A stretch of DNA of 64,000 nt from Neocallimastix lanati (nom. inval.) (Eukaryota > Neocallimastigomycota > Neocallimastigomycetes > Neocallimastigales > Neocallimastigaceae): assembly GCA_016946835.1 (NCBI GenBank), contig JACVTC010000059.1:262501-326500 (forward strand). Direction: 5' to 3'. Under the pieces are notes generated by a model that searched no databases, had not been told where the DNA came from, and saw nothing but the letters and a program-made list of their open reading frames with translations. Shown here one piece after another: positions 48,790-61,800 of this stretch (its first letter is position 1; each line of letters begins with the position of its first letter). Made by a program: the position numbers and the translations under genes.

Positions 48790-50440
48790 TAAGACATTAT
48801 TACATAAAAGTAAAAAATAGAAAAAATCTATATTATAGAAAAGTTTATCACCAAAGATATGCTAAAAGCAGAAAAAGTAGCTATATATTTACTAATCAAT
48901 GGCATATCAAATGAAATAAAAGTAAAATTAAATTTTTAAGACTATTCTTCCTAGAAAATTTGGAATATATTAAAAGGCGATAATGTCAAAAGTGATGAAA
49001 AAAAGAAAAAAAGAAACTAAGAAAAACTTAGAGGAAATGAGGTAAGAAGTAAAAAAATGATATTTCAATGTTTACTTCGGAAATGTATAGTTTATTTAAT
49101 TAACTATCAATACTTAGTGAAAAATTAACTTCCGAGTAAAAATTGAATTATATATACACATTGTTACCATATGATATAATATTAGAAAAAAATATAATAT
49201 ATTACTAAGGCAAATAAGATGAAGCTGTGAAACACTTATAAAAAAAACCATACCACTCAAATATTTAAAAGAAAGAAAAGCTAGTGCCAATTATATTAAA
49301 GAAATACATAAAAAACAATTACAAAAGCAACAATATTACGAGTTAGACTATTGATTCAAGTGCAACTTATCACATGATAATAAATAACATCCATAATCTA
49401 TTGGATGTCAAAAAGTGCTTTGAGGTAATACAATCCGTAAATGTAAAAAAACAGCCATAGCAACTTACAAAGGAATTTACAAAGGAATTTACAAAGGGTA
49501 CAATACAAATGAAATAAAGAAATTGTACCTCATAATGTATTATATGTAAATAATGTATTTAAAAGATGTCTTTTATCCATGGACAATCTTAAAGATAAAA
49601 GCTTCAAAACTATTTTTAATGAAGAGTGAAGATAATAATAATATAGTCTTAGTGTATAAGAATAATATAAAAATATTCACAACAAAAGCAAATAGTTCAA
49701 AAGCATATAATTTGAAGTTTCAAAAACAAATTAAGATTTTATAATAATAATAATAATATAAATAGAAAAGTCAAATGCTACAGCATTGAAAAAATAATCA
49801 GATATTGATAATTACTTATGGTACAGACGACTTGACCATTTCAATATCAGAAGTATAAAAAAGTAAATTGAAACACATAAAATCATATATGCGCTTCAAA
49901 AATGAAGAATAAACCACACCAAAATCAAATAATAGAACAAAAGATATTTCAACTTACAAAGGAATTTACAAAAGGTACAATACACATGAAATAAAGAAAT
50001 TGTAGTACATATTGTTTAATATATAGTAGAACAAAAGATATGGATTCTGCATCAAATTTTTCTATATAATAACGAATATTTGCTTAATAATATTAGATGA
50101 TTTTTCGATATATATATGGATATTTTTTTTAAAGACTAAAGCCGATATTTTCAACGTTCTCCTAAAATGGTATAATAGAGTAAAATATTAAGTATATTAG
50201 AATAGACAATGGAAAAGAATTCAGAAATATACACTTTGAAAGGTTTTGTGATAATGATGGTATACTACATTTTAATTATATATTTTAATTATATAATATC
50301 AAATACAAATTTATTTTTAAATAATAAACATTTTAATTTGACCAAAAAATTCGCCACCAATACCCTCCCTAAGTTGTATTTTTGTGAAACTTTACCTTTT
50401 TTATATATAGATAAGGATTTAAAGCAATAAAAAAAATAAC
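48790..50440 (+). mobile_element. Ty1/copia fossil (gag to integrase)
   Basis: Plus-strand remnants: gag-like sequence near 48840-49050, protease-like sequence near 49340-49420 (SATYHMI), an integrase zinc-binding motif near 49815-49860 (LWYRRLDHFNIRSIKK-like) and integrase core near 50090-50270 (LDDFSIYIWIFFLKTK-like). Heavily decayed with many breaks. LTRs were not found. Confidence 0.65.
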
Positions 50441-50559
50441 TTGTTTTTTATAAGAATAAATAAAATAGCATTAATAATAAATAATAAATAAAAAAATTAA
50501 TTAATGATTAATAATTAATTATGATTGTAATTATTAAAATAAATAAAAAAATTCGACTT

Positions 50560-51790
50560 AGAATTGTTAATCGAGAAAAACTAACCGTTCCATCACAAGT
50601 TTTAATGAGTAGCCTAGTCGTGGACATACCAAAAGAGAGTAAGTAGAAGCTTGACTCTTGCTGAAGCTCCACCATGGTTTCACAGAAATACAACCACACA
50701 AAAGAGGGCGTGGCAGCTGATAATGGCAAATGCCTATTCTCTAGAATACGGAGGAGACAATTTTATGTTCAATGATGAAATAAGAGATGTAGAATTGTTC
50801 TTAGATAGGTCAATCAAGGTACTTTGGTAGGTACCAGAGGTACTACCAAATGGAGCCGATGGCCATGGTATACTTTATTGTGGACTACTTACAAGGAACT
50901 GTAAAAAAAGGGGTACCGGATGAAGTATATAGACAAAGGGATGGCCCTCAATCAGTAAGATTAATGGTGTGACTAAAGCAGGGATTTAAAAGTAAAAGGA
51001 CTTTGGAAGAGGTGAAGATTGTCATGCCCACACTAAGCCATGAATGGGGAAAGGTCTATGTGTATCTCTCAGAGTTCAACCTGTTAAGTAAGGATCCTGC
51101 AGCTCTCAGAAGATACAAAAAAGCTATTGTTAATGTAGCAAGAAAGACCCTTGATATGAGAGGCATTTTATGATCTGCCTATTGAAAAGGTAAACATTGG
51201 AGGGATATGAGGGATATATAAAGTGTTTACGTAGGCGTGACGAATTTTTAGCAGACTACAAAGATGAATACTCTAGAGAAACATGAGTACCATCGAGAAA
51301 GTAAAATAACCATAATGCACTGCTAGGAATGATGGATCAACCTTTTTTTTTTTTTTTTTTTTTTTGCTACTACTAATGATAAAAGTATTAATTCTCCAAA
51401 GTTATGGAGAACGTCCATATAAGAATTAAGTTGCAAGAAGAAGGTACTAACAATATCAAATGGTACGTATATGAAACCAGGTGCCGATTAGCTGAAGCCA
51501 TGCCACGAACCATTGACTTAGAATCTAAGCTTATGGCTCTCCAACATTTGAAAATGTAGTGGTAGAAGACTATGTCAATGAAAGCATCTACATGATACAT
51601 ATTACAGTCAGAAGAAGAAATCAAGCAGGTTACGAACTCCAAGAAATATCAAGGTAAGTATCAATACTTGGTCTCAAGGGAGAATTATAAACAAGAGTGG
51701 GCTGATTCCCGGACGTGATAGAAGACAAACCTCCACTACTCCAACTTACTGATGGATTATCAAGCCAAAGATCCGAAGAGGCAATAAAAT
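50560..51790 (+). other. Less AT-rich relic of unknown element
   Basis: This stretch is clearly richer in G and C than anything else in the window except the coding exons. Plus-strand frames give pieces of ordinary-looking protein (AWQLIMANAYSLEYGGDN, HEWGKVYVYLSEFNLLSKD, WYVYETRCRLAEAMPRTIDL), interrupted. A gag-like protein of an LTR element is possible because an integrase fossil follows directly, but I do not recognise the family. A poly-T tract lies at 51342-51364. Confidence 0.4.
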
Positions 51791-51829
51791 TCTTAAGCGA
51801 AATGATATCTAGATATAAACCCTAGAAAT

Positions 51830-52080
51830 TATAATAAGTGATAATGGAATTTCTTTTATTTTCAATATAACGAAAATGATGTTGACTTAAACGGAACTTG
51901 GATACGTTATGTTTCTCCTCACCATCCAGAATCTAATGGTATTGATAGAGAATAAGAATAGAGAATTTGGAAAAATTCTATGATTATTAATAAATTAGTA
52001 ACAAGAATGGGATGAATGTCTTCCATCTACATTATGGGAGTTAAGAACAACCACAAACGTTACATTATATAATTACAAAA
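51830..52080 (+). mobile_element. Retroelement integrase fossil, probably gypsy
   Basis: A short plus-strand piece with an integrase core signature (ISDNGISF, then RYVSPHHPESNGIDRE), the catalytic Asp and Glu neighbourhoods of DDE integrases. Broken. It abuts an ATT microsatellite (52095-52130) and then the copia element. Confidence 0.6.
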
Positions 52081-52092
52081 ATAAGAAATTAC

Positions 52093-52130
<38 letters not shown>

Positions 52131-52131
<1 letters not shown>

Positions 52132-52433
52132 GATATATGTTGTTTATTTATTTAATATAATAATACGAAAGTATTATGGTTAACAAAGAGAGAAGTGGAT
52201 AGTACATTCATGATGTTTATATAGAACTATATCACATGAATACATTTGTTACGTAAATACATGTTACACAAAATAATTAAAATGATTGTTGACATAGTTT
52301 ATACAATATAAAATAAACGTATTAACTAATTTACATAAAACATTAACACAAGTACACTTTAATAAATTACATAATAAATAAATATATAAAATAATATAAA
52401 TAAATATATAGTATAATTATTAAGTAGTTATCA
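52131..52433 (-). repeat. 3' LTR of the copia element
   Basis: About 303 bp. On the minus strand it starts TGATAACTAC right after the polypurine tract and ends ACATATATCA, so it has TG...CA termini. The 5' LTR is not in the window, so the outer boundary rests on the TG/CA ends and the adjoining ATT microsatellite. Confidence 0.65.
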
Positions 52434-52978
52434 CTCCCCCTCAAATGAGATTTTTATATAAAAATATTATTTGTAAATTTTAGTATTTTTGCACCATTTG
52501 AATCTTTTGTTAATATGTCGGCTAGCATGTTTTCCGTGTCTATATATTTTAGATTTATTCTTTTCTTTAATATGTTATCTCTATTGAAATGGTATCTGAC
52601 ATCTATATGTTTTAACTTAGTATTGATTTCACCATTTTCCATTATACATTTACTTGCTTGATTATCAGTGTAGATTGTTATATTTAATTTCTTATTTAGT
52701 ATTTCTTTAATAATGTTTCTTATCCATAATATTTTCTTGACGTTTTCTGAAGTACTTATATATTCGGCCTCTGCGGTAGAAGTAGCAACGCACGTTTGTT
52801 TTTTAGATATCCAGCATATAGGACTTTTTCCCATTAAAATAATTCCACCTGAAGTAGACTTTCTATCAATTTTATCGCCTGCGAAATCCGAGTCCGTGTA
52901 TGCAATTAACTCCCCCTTTCCATCATATTTAATTTTATAATCTTTTGTACTATTTATATATTTTAAAATATTTATTAC

Positions 52979-53622
52979 TGTAACGAAATCTTCAGTTAGT
53001 AAAATTAGAACCTTGGTTCAATGGTTAGTTACATTGACCATGACCAATACTTCATGGGTTCGACTCACACCTCAACCCATTTTGCATAAATAATTATTTT
53101 ATTAATTATTTTATTAATTATTAATAATATCTTCTTGAATATTCTTTCTGTATAAAATTATAGAAAGTTAAAGATTCTTTCGGTTCGTAATTCAACCGAA
53201 ATGAATTTAGAAATTCTTATTATATAAATTATTTTATTCTTTTTTGATAAGATTCATTTTCATCAATTAAAATCTATATTCTAGAAACTTTACATTATTA
53301 ATTATTACAAACATATTTCTAAATATTTCTTTAAAATTATTTTTACATGTTAAAACTGTTTTTCCGTTAAAAGTATAAATAGTGCGAACTTCACGAATGA
53401 AAATATTTTTCTTCGTGCTTTTATTAATAATAATTAACGTATAAGTAATTCGAAATATTACCTTGTTGATTAATATTAATAATTATTTTAAATTTTATAA
53501 TTAATAAAAAATATTTCTAATAAAACGAATTATTTATACAGATAGTGTAAACCTATTGAGTTTTCTCCTTTCTGTGTTTCTATACCACGTCCCGCCGTTA
53601 CAATAGAAGCACCTCCGTTACA
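52979..53622 (+). repeat. 5' LTR of the gypsy element
   Basis: 644 bp, TGTAACG...CGTTACA, with no difference seen from the 3' LTR. Contains a tRNA-like module near its 5' end and a TATA-like box. Confidence 0.95.
53008..53083 (+). other. tRNA-like module (A and B boxes) inside the LTR
   Basis: TTGGTTCAATGG (from 53013) fits a pol III A box, and GGTTCGACTC (53057-53066) fits a B box at tRNA-like spacing. Between them ATTG/CAAT can pair around a loop containing CAT. The T-arm pairing is weak, so it is not a functional tRNA. It resembles a decayed tRNA-Met-type sequence. The same module occurs at 58252-58327 in the other LTR. Confidence 0.5.
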
Positions 53623-54114
53623 ATAAAAGCACCTGCTAATCCAAGCCCTCAATACCTTTACGCTATCCCGCAGACATTCTACCGTACTTTTAGGAATTCT
53701 ACTTTCTCAATATCTTTTGGCAATCGTTGGGTTTCTACTTTTACTATTCTACTATTAAAGAACAAATACCTATTCTTCCGGTTCTCTCTATCTTAGTCTA
53801 ATAATCTTTTAATAAATCTTCTTATCTACTATCTCTTTAACACCGGACTTCTATATCTTTTAATCTCGGATTTTATCTCCTCCCAGACGAATAATTACTG
53901 CCTATTGATTCCTATTCAAATTATCACCTTGTCTGTTTTGAGTTACCTTCACTATTATATAATTCAATCCTTTGAATCTATTATATTACCGGATAATCCT
54001 AATCCTATGGTTGTTGAAATTAATTCTTATAACAAAAATTCTTGTACTACCCGATCAAATAATTCAATTTAAATTTGTACTACCCTATTAAGATAAAACT
54101 TGCGTTACCTTAAC

Positions 54115-54161
<47 letters not shown>

Positions 54162-54357
54162 TAGATAATATTAAATTAATCTTGTATTACCTTAACCCTT
54201 TAAAATTAATTCTAATATTTACCAACAAAATTAATTTATAATTAGATAAATAATATTAAATTAATTTAGTAAGAAAAATTTTTAATTTTTAGATAAATAT
54301 TTTAAATTAATTTAGTGAATAAATCAATTAGTTTTAGTAATTTTTAAATTAGTTTAG

Positions 54358-54399
<42 letters not shown>

Positions 54400-55447
54400 A
54401 TAATAATAATAATATTAATAATTGTAATAATAATTTTTTATTTTTAATTATTTTAATAAATTACTTGCTTGAAATAATAGCAAGAAAAACCTGTTCAATT
54501 TTATTTTTTTTTATTTATTTATTTAAAAAGCGTTTATACGAGCGAATAGAGCTCATATACAGAGTTAGAAGAATTGTCTTCTTTAGTGTTGCACTCGACG
54601 AATAGATTTGGTTCTAGACTAGGTAAAACTCTATAAGAGAGCACCGTAGCCTATTATAAAGGAAAACGGTTCTAGGTTTGCAACAACTCTGGCGAATAAG
54701 GAGCTTACGTCACCGAAGGCGTAAGATTAAAACTATATAGTATTTTAAAATTTTATTTCGTGCTTACTCGCGGCACTAGTTATAATAGTACTGACGGTTT
54801 TTTCTATAGTTGTGAGTCAATAGTACTATTCTATTTTATCAATTAATAATTTTATAATTAATATTATAATTTTATAATTAAGAAAACAAAGATTAAAATA
54901 TAAATATAAGGTTTATACGACTTCCAAAGCGACAGAAGTTGGTCTCTGTTTTCGTAACATTTTAGTGTTCAGATACTATTGATATAGGGGAAAATAATTT
55001 GTTTTATTCTTTTCAGCTAACAATAAGTTAGACATAATAAAGAATCTAACAATATTACTTCCTTTTGTCTATAAGACATTAACAATCGATTTTATCTGCG
55101 TTATCACTAAAAGGCTAAAGGAACTTATCGTATAAAACTTTGATAGATTATATATTTAGTTGGTCCAATACTATATAATCTAGTTTATATTTCAGTAATT
55201 TTTGATAAATAATTATAAAATAAAAATATTTAATTATAAAATATTATAAAGTGTTATTAAAATTATGTGTTCTTATCCATTAACCTTGGAAACCTACCAA
55301 TAAACAACTTTTGAACTTTTGGAATCTCTACTACCTATCTACCTTTTGGATTATTGGAATCTCTACTACCACTTTGGGAACTTCTGGATTCTACCGCCTA
55401 TTCTTTACCTTTGAAAACTTATTCTACTTTACCTTATTTATTTTAAT

Positions 55448-57892
55448 ATGGACAACTATTATCAAGAAAATCCTACTTTTAAGGACGGTTTTGCTGGTGA
55501 TCGTCGATTCTTTAAAGGATTTCTAGCTAAAATGGAACTTATTTTTATGATTCAACCAGAAAGATTTGCAAACGATGAAGCTAAAGTAATCTATATCATT
55601 TCTCGTTTGTATGGAAACGCCATGAATTGGGCTGCTACTCTCATTGAAAACCAAGATCCTTGTCTCCTTAATTACAATCAATTCATTGCTAGATTAAAAT
55701 CAGTATTTGGAAGCTACGATTCTACCTTTATTGCGAACCAGAAATTAAGAACAATCAAACAAAAACGAATTGGTGAAGTCAGAAATTATATTTTAGAATT
55801 TAATAAATACGCCGATGAATCTTCTTGGAATGAAGAAGCCAAGATGGACGCCTTTCTTGCCGGTCTACATGACCATATTGCTACTAGAATTTTAGAAATG
55901 TTTCCTGGACCTCAAACCCTCTTTGCTATGCAAACAATTGCATCTAGAATCGATAATCGTATCTCTACTCATAGACAATTTTCCAATCTTCAAGGTCAAA
56001 ATTCAAATAATAGTACTAATAATAAAAATAAAAAAGGCAAAAAATCATTCTTTTTCCAAAAACAATTTAAATCCAAACCTCATGGACCTCTATCTCAAGA
56101 AGAAAAAGAAAGAAGAAGAAGAGAAAATCTTTGTTTATATTGTGGATCCTCTGAACATTCTCTCGACAATTGTCCACTTAAAAATAAATATAAAAATAAA
56201 AATAAACCTTCATCAAGTAGCACTTATGTTTCTAATCCCGAATCAAAACCTATATCTAGACCCAGAGTTTCTGACTCAAATCTTCCTATTTACGAATTTT
56301 CTTTAAGTATTGATAATACAAATTCTACTGCTAAAATTCTTCTCGATACTGGTTCTCAAATCAATTTAATGGATATCTACTATATTAAAGAAAATAATAT
56401 CCCGTATTCAACCAAAACTAATTTCCCTAAGGTATCTGGCATCGGTGGAAAGCAAACTATTCTTGGAAAAACTCTTCCTATTTCCATCACTTATAATAAC
56501 CATAAATGTAAAACTCAATTCTATGTGGTTGACCTTCCTTCTTATTGTGCTATTTTAGGTTTCGAATGGATTTCTACTCACAATCCTGATATTGACTTCA
56601 AAAATAAAGTCTTAAGATTTAATTCCAATTATTGCGTTGAAAATTGTTTAATCATCCCTAACTCCTTTACCTCTTATGTTCCTTTAAATACTACTAAACA
56701 AAATGACAAAAATGAAAATGAAGAAATCAATAATAAAATAAGCAAATCATTACCAAAAAAATTACTTCCATTTATAGACACTTTCAGTGAAATATATACT
56801 AATGAATCACCTCCTTATTGTCCTTTTGATAGCGAGATTAAACCCAAACAAAATGAAAAACTTCATTATGACCCAATCTACCCCTTAACTAAAAATGAAT
56901 CTCTAGCTTCGAAGAAATATATTAAAGAAAATGAAGACAAAAAATATATTAGAAAATCTAAATCTCCAGCTGCTGCTTCTGTTTTATTTGTTCCCAAGAA
57001 AGACCTAAATGATCTCTTTCGTATTCATAAACCACCCTCCGACTTTTTTTCTGATAAAGGTTCTCAATTCACTTCAAAATTTTGGTCAGCTATTTGTAAA
57101 TCTTTCAATATCACAACGAAACTTGCTTCTCCCTTCCATCACCAAACCAATGGTTTAACGGAGAGGGTGAACTCCGTTATTGAACAATACTTAAGATGTT
57201 ATTCAAACTTTAAAGGTTCTGATTGGTATAATTTTTTATTCCTAGCAGAATTCAGTTATAATAATTCAATTCAAGAATCAATTAAGCACTCACCTTTTTA
57301 TGCAAACTATGGATATAATCCAAAATATTCACCATCAATTCCAAACAGTACAGATGTTCCTAGAGCTGATGAATTTACAAAAGACCTTTCAGAATTATTC
57401 AAAACACTTAATGGAAATTTACAACAAGCAAGAAAAAAGCAAGAAGAATTCGCAAACAAACATCGTATTGAAGCTCCAAATTTTAAACCTGGTGATAAAG
57501 TGTGGATTAATAGTTCACTTATAATTCATAATGGAAATAAAAAACTTAAACCCAGAAAACTTGGTCCATATAAAATCATTAAGAAAATTTCTCCCGTTTC
57601 ATATAAGTTAGACTTACCAAAAGAAATCAGAATCCATCCTGTAATACATGTTTCTGAACTTGAACCATTTTATGAAGATCACTTTGGACGAAAGAAAGAA
57701 CCACCACCACCGATAATTATTGACAATGAAGAAGAATACGAAGTTGAAAAAATTCTTGATAAAAGAAAACATTATGGCAAAACCCAATATCTTATTAAAT
57801 GGAAAGGCTATCCTTTATCTGAAGCATCTTGGGAACCCGAAGAAAACTTAAATTGCCCTAAACTCTTAAAAGAATTTAACAAAAATAACTAA
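55448..57892 (+). CDS. Gypsy polyprotein (gag, protease, integrase part, chromodomain)
   Basis: 814 codons. Parts in order: a gag domain (about residues 15-180, with [14 protein letters not shown]-like and [10 protein letters not shown] segments); a CCHC knuckle [14 protein letters not shown] (about 228-241); an aspartic protease with [12 protein letters not shown] (about 298-309); integrase sequence with [14 protein letters not shown] and [14 protein letters not shown]; an integrase C-terminal [17 protein letters not shown] module; and a C-terminal chromodomain ([20 protein letters not shown] followed by [16 protein letters not shown]). The chromodomain places it in the chromovirus group, whose integrases are steered to heterochromatin. 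The element's coding set is incomplete. It has no intron, and the start is the first in-frame ATG after the leader. Confidence 0.93.
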   Translation: MDNYYQENPTFKDGFAGDRRFFKGFLAKMELIFMIQPERFANDEAKVIYIISRLYGNAMNWAATLIENQDPCLLNYNQFIARLKSVFGSYDSTFIANQKLRTIKQKRIGEVRNYILEFNKYADESSWNEEAKMDAFLAGLHDHIATRILEMFPGPQTLFAMQTIASRIDNRISTHRQFSNLQGQNSNNSTNNKNKKGKKSFFFQKQFKSKPHGPLSQEEKERRRRENLCLYCGSSEHSLDNCPLKNKYKNKNKPSSSSTYVSNPESKPISRPRVSDSNLPIYEFSLSIDNTNSTAKILLDTGSQINLMDIYYIKENNIPYSTKTNFPKVSGIGGKQTILGKTLPISITYNNHKCKTQFYVVDLPSYCAILGFEWISTHNPDIDFKNKVLRFNSNYCVENCLIIPNSFTSYVPLNTTKQNDKNENEEINNKISKSLPKKLLPFIDTFSEIYTNESPPYCPFDSEIKPKQNEKLHYDPIYPLTKNESLASKKYIKENEDKKYIRKSKSPAAASVLFVPKKDLNDLFRIHKPPSDFFSDKGSQFTSKFWSAICKSFNITTKLASPFHHQTNGLTERVNSVIEQYLRCYSNFKGSDWYNFLFLAEFSYNNSIQESIKHSPFYANYGYNPKYSPSIPNSTDVPRADEFTKDLSELFKTLNGNLQQARKKQEEFANKHRIEAPNFKPGDKVWINSSLIIHNGNKKLKPRKLGPYKIIKKISPVSYKLDLPKEIRIHPVIHVSELEPFYEDHFGRKKEPPPPIIIDNEEEYEVEKILDKRKHYGKTQYLIKWKGYPLSEASWEPEENLNCPKLLKEFNKNN

Positions 57893-58222
57893 AATTAAAA
57901 CTTGAAAATGAATCTTCACTTTATTAATATCAAACTTATATTAATTTATTAATATCAATATTACTAAATATTATATTATTAAATATTATTAATATTCATG
58001 TATTCTTATTATATTTTATATTCATGTAACTTTATTAATATCATGTAATTTTATTCAAAAAAAAAGTTCGTACTATAAAATGGTTAATTATTATTTTTAT
58101 TTTATTTTATTTTAGTTTAGTTTAGTTTAATTTAGTTTAGTTTAGTTTAGTTTGCTTAATTTTAGTATAAGTTATGCCTAACTGTTAGATTCGTCTGGTA
58201 TCCGAATCCTGGAGGCGGACCA

Positions 58223-58866
58223 TGTAACGAAATCTTCAGTTAGTAAAATTAGAACCTTGGTTCAATGGTTAGTTACATTGACCATGACCAATACTTCATG
58301 GGTTCGACTCACACCTCAACCCATTTTGCATAAATAATTATTTTATTAATTATTTTATTAATTATTAATAATATCTTCTTGAATATTCTTTCTGTATAAA
58401 ATTATAGAAAGTTAAAGATTCTTTCGGTTCGTAATTCAACCGAAATGAATTTAGAAATTCTTATTATATAAATTATTTTATTCTTTTTTGATAAGATTCA
58501 TTTTCATCAATTAAAATCTATATTCTAGAAACTTTACATTATTAATTATTACAAACATATTTCTAAATATTTCTTTAAAATTATTTTTACATGTTAAAAC
58601 TGTTTTTCCGTTAAAAGTATAAATAGTGCGAACTTCACGAATGAAAATATTTTTCTTCGTGCTTTTATTAATAATAATTAACGTATAAGTAATTCGAAAT
58701 ATTACCTTGTTGATTAATATTAATAATTATTTTAAATTTTATAATTAATAAAAAATATTTCTAATAAAACGAATTATTTATACAGATAGTGTAAACCTAT
58801 TGAGTTTTCTCCTTTCTGTGTTTCTATACCACGTCCCGCCGTTACAATAGAAGCACCTCCGTTACA
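58223..58866 (+). repeat. 3' LTR of the gypsy element
   Basis: 644 bp, read as identical to the 5' LTR, and followed directly by the second copy of the ATTAC duplication. Also holds the tRNA-like module at 58252-58327. Confidence 0.95.
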
Positions 58867-61800
58867 ATTACTTTGTTCCAGTCTGAAATTGTTGGTTGTT
58901 CACATTTTCTGGAAGCTTTATTAACGGCGAAAGAGATTTCCGGCCTTGTACATTTTGATAAATAAATTAAAGATCCAATTGCACTTTTGTATATTGTTTT
59001 ATCGAAAGGCTTTTTATTTTCGGATATATCATTGTCTCCTGTGCAGGGTGTTTTTCTTTTTCGAGTATTGCTTATATTGAATTTTTTTAACATATTTTCA
59101 ATAAAACTTTTCTGTGAAATTATATAACTATTATTTTGTTTTTCTACTTTAATACCTAAAATATATTCGATTGGTCCACAATTTGATATTTTGAATTTTC
59201 TTTTAATTTTTGATATTATATCTTTGATAAATTTTATTTCACCGGCAATGACCATGTCATCAACATAGAGTCCAATTATACATTTTGTTTTATTATTTAT
59301 TGTATGTTTGAATATGCATTGTTCGGCTTTTATTTGTTCAAAATTATTATTAATTAAAAATTTTCTTATTGTTTCGTACCACTGTCTACCGGATTGCTTA
59401 AGGCCATATAATGCTTTGTTTAGTTTCCAGTATCCCCTCCCAAAGTTTATATCGCCTTTAGGAATGGTAGTGTAAATATCCTTGTCGAGAGGAGCATTAA
59501 GGTAAGCAGCCTTAATATCAAGTTGAAAAATGTCCCAATGAAAAGCAGCAGATAAAGCAAAAATGAGTTTAAGACTATCAATATTTAAAGTTGGGGAATA
59601 CGTAAGATCATAATCAATACCCCATTTTTGACGGAAGCCTCTGGCAACCAGACGAGCTTTATATTTGTAAATAAAATTATTACTATCCCTCTTAGTAGCA
59701 AAAACCCATTTCGTAGAAATAATATTTTTTTCAGGAGGAACTTTTGAAACAAAAGTCATAATCTTATTTGAATATAAATTATTTAGCTCATCTTTAATGG
59801 CATTAATCCAGTAATTTTTATTTTTGCAACTAATGGCTTCATCATAGCTATTTGGAGAATCAGAATAAATAGAAGCGATCATATAAGAATCATCAATATC
59901 CAACTTTCTTCTTAAAGTTCTAAGAGTGGAAGGAATAACTGTTTTGGAATCGGGAGTATTTGGGGGTAAAGGACGTTTTCTGGAAGAATGAGAATTATTA
60001 ATTTCATCGTTATTAATCATTATATCATCCATAATTTCATTTTCATTAGATTTAATAATGTTATGGGCAATTGATGTAAGAGACTGATTATCTTGGTATA
60101 GATTATCATCGTATTGCAAATTATTAGTGGTATTGGTTGAATTGTTAAAATTGGAATTATTAGAAATATTAATATCAATTTTTCGTGAATCTTGAGTATT
60201 AGAATTATCGATGTCTTGTAAAGAAGTATCAACTGAGGAGTTGGAAATAATAGTATCATTTGAAGCCTTATTAAGAGTATAATTATTAAAAGTATTATCA
60301 TTATGCGAGTTTGATGAAATAGGTAAATTATTGGTAATTTTATTAATGGGTGTGTTGGAATTTTTAAAATTTGTAATTTTATTGTCATTGTTTGATAAAA
60401 AATTTTTATTATTAAAATTTTCATCATTTTTTGAAAAATTTTTATTATCCATAGTTTTATTAGAAATTTCAATAATTTTATGTCGATCATTAGTATTATT
60501 ATTATGATCATGTGTATTATCATTTTCCAAATTTTCAGATGAAGATTTATGTAAAATTTTATCACGTGAGGTTGATAAGGTATTATTTAAAATATTATTT
60601 ATATTACCATTTGATGAACAAGGATCTGATAAATTTATTTTGACCAATGGCTGTTTAGAAATTTTTGGTTCAATTTTTGAAAAATTTTTATTAATAAAAC
60701 TTTTTTCACTTTTTTCAAAATTTAAATTTTCGTCATTTTCATTGATTTTTTTCTTTGCCTTTATTTTTAGCCGAAGGAATATTTATATCACCAGAATTTA
60801 TAGGGTGTTTTTTATCAATTTCATTTGATTTTATTTCTTCATTTGGATTATTTTTAATTAAATCATTTTTTCCCACAGTATTATTTTCTTTTGATATGTT
60901 ATTTTCTTCTTCATTAATGTGGTTATTTTCAATAAAATTATTATTGTCCATTAAATTTACATTTTCATTTAAATTAATATTGTCCAAATTATTATTATTA
61001 TTTTCATTGTTATTCTCATTATTGTTTTCATTTAAAACATTGTTCTCGTTATTGTCGTTAGCTATATTGATATTATTATCTTCATTTACATTATTATCTA
61101 GATTTAAATTATTATTTATGTTTAAAATATTGTTCTCATTTAAATTGATATTTTCATTTAGAAGATTATTGTCATTATAATTATTATCGTCATTTATATT
61201 TCTATTTCTCATGTTTCTTTCATCAAGGTCCATTTTAGTAAAAGAGAAATAAGGGTCTTGGAAGCCGTTATTCGGATATTTAAAATTTCCTGGTTCTTCT
61301 TCAACGCATTCAATGTCACTAACATAATTTAATTTTCTAGTTTCTTTGTCCATAATAATATACGAATATGTCTTTTTGTCAAAACCAAGAAAAATGCCTT
61401 TCCTTGAATTTGGTTGAAATTTAGATTTGTGTGGACTTTGGTCTCTGAAGTAGCAAGTGCATCCAAAAGTTCTTAAATGTTTTATATTTACTTTTTTATT
61501 ATAAAATACTTCGTCAGGAATTAAATTATTGTTTCCTGAATGTGGAATCATATTGTATAAATAACAAGCATGCTTTATCGCAAAGTTCCAGAAGTTTTCC
61601 GATAATTTAGCCCAATACATAAGTGTTTTTGCTGAATTTCTAAGTGTATTATTAATTTTTTTCAGCTTTTCCGTTTATTTCTGGGTAATAAGGAGGAGAA
61701 TACACCTTTTCGATACCATTTTCTTTACAATATTTGTTTATCTTTTTATTTTTATATTCCTTTCCTCCATCAGATTTAAATATTTTTATCGTATAATCCT

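Larger units (their letters stand above)
52979..58866 (+). mobile_element. Ty3/gypsy chromodomain element (very young, incomplete)
   Basis: Bounded by two 644-bp LTRs (52979-53622 and 58223-58866) that I read as identical. Both start TGTAACG and end CGTTACA, and the element is flanked by the 5-bp duplication ATTAC (52974-52978 and 58867-58871). It is inserted in the copia element on the opposite strand. A long leader (53623-55447) with two poly-A tracts precedes one polyprotein ORF. A purine-rich tract (GGAGGCGGA) lies just before the 3' LTR. A TATAAATA box occurs inside each LTR (53373-53380 in the first). The coding set is not whole (about one break). Identical LTRs imply a very recent insertion, probably helped by a complete relative elsewhere. 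Confidence 0.95.
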
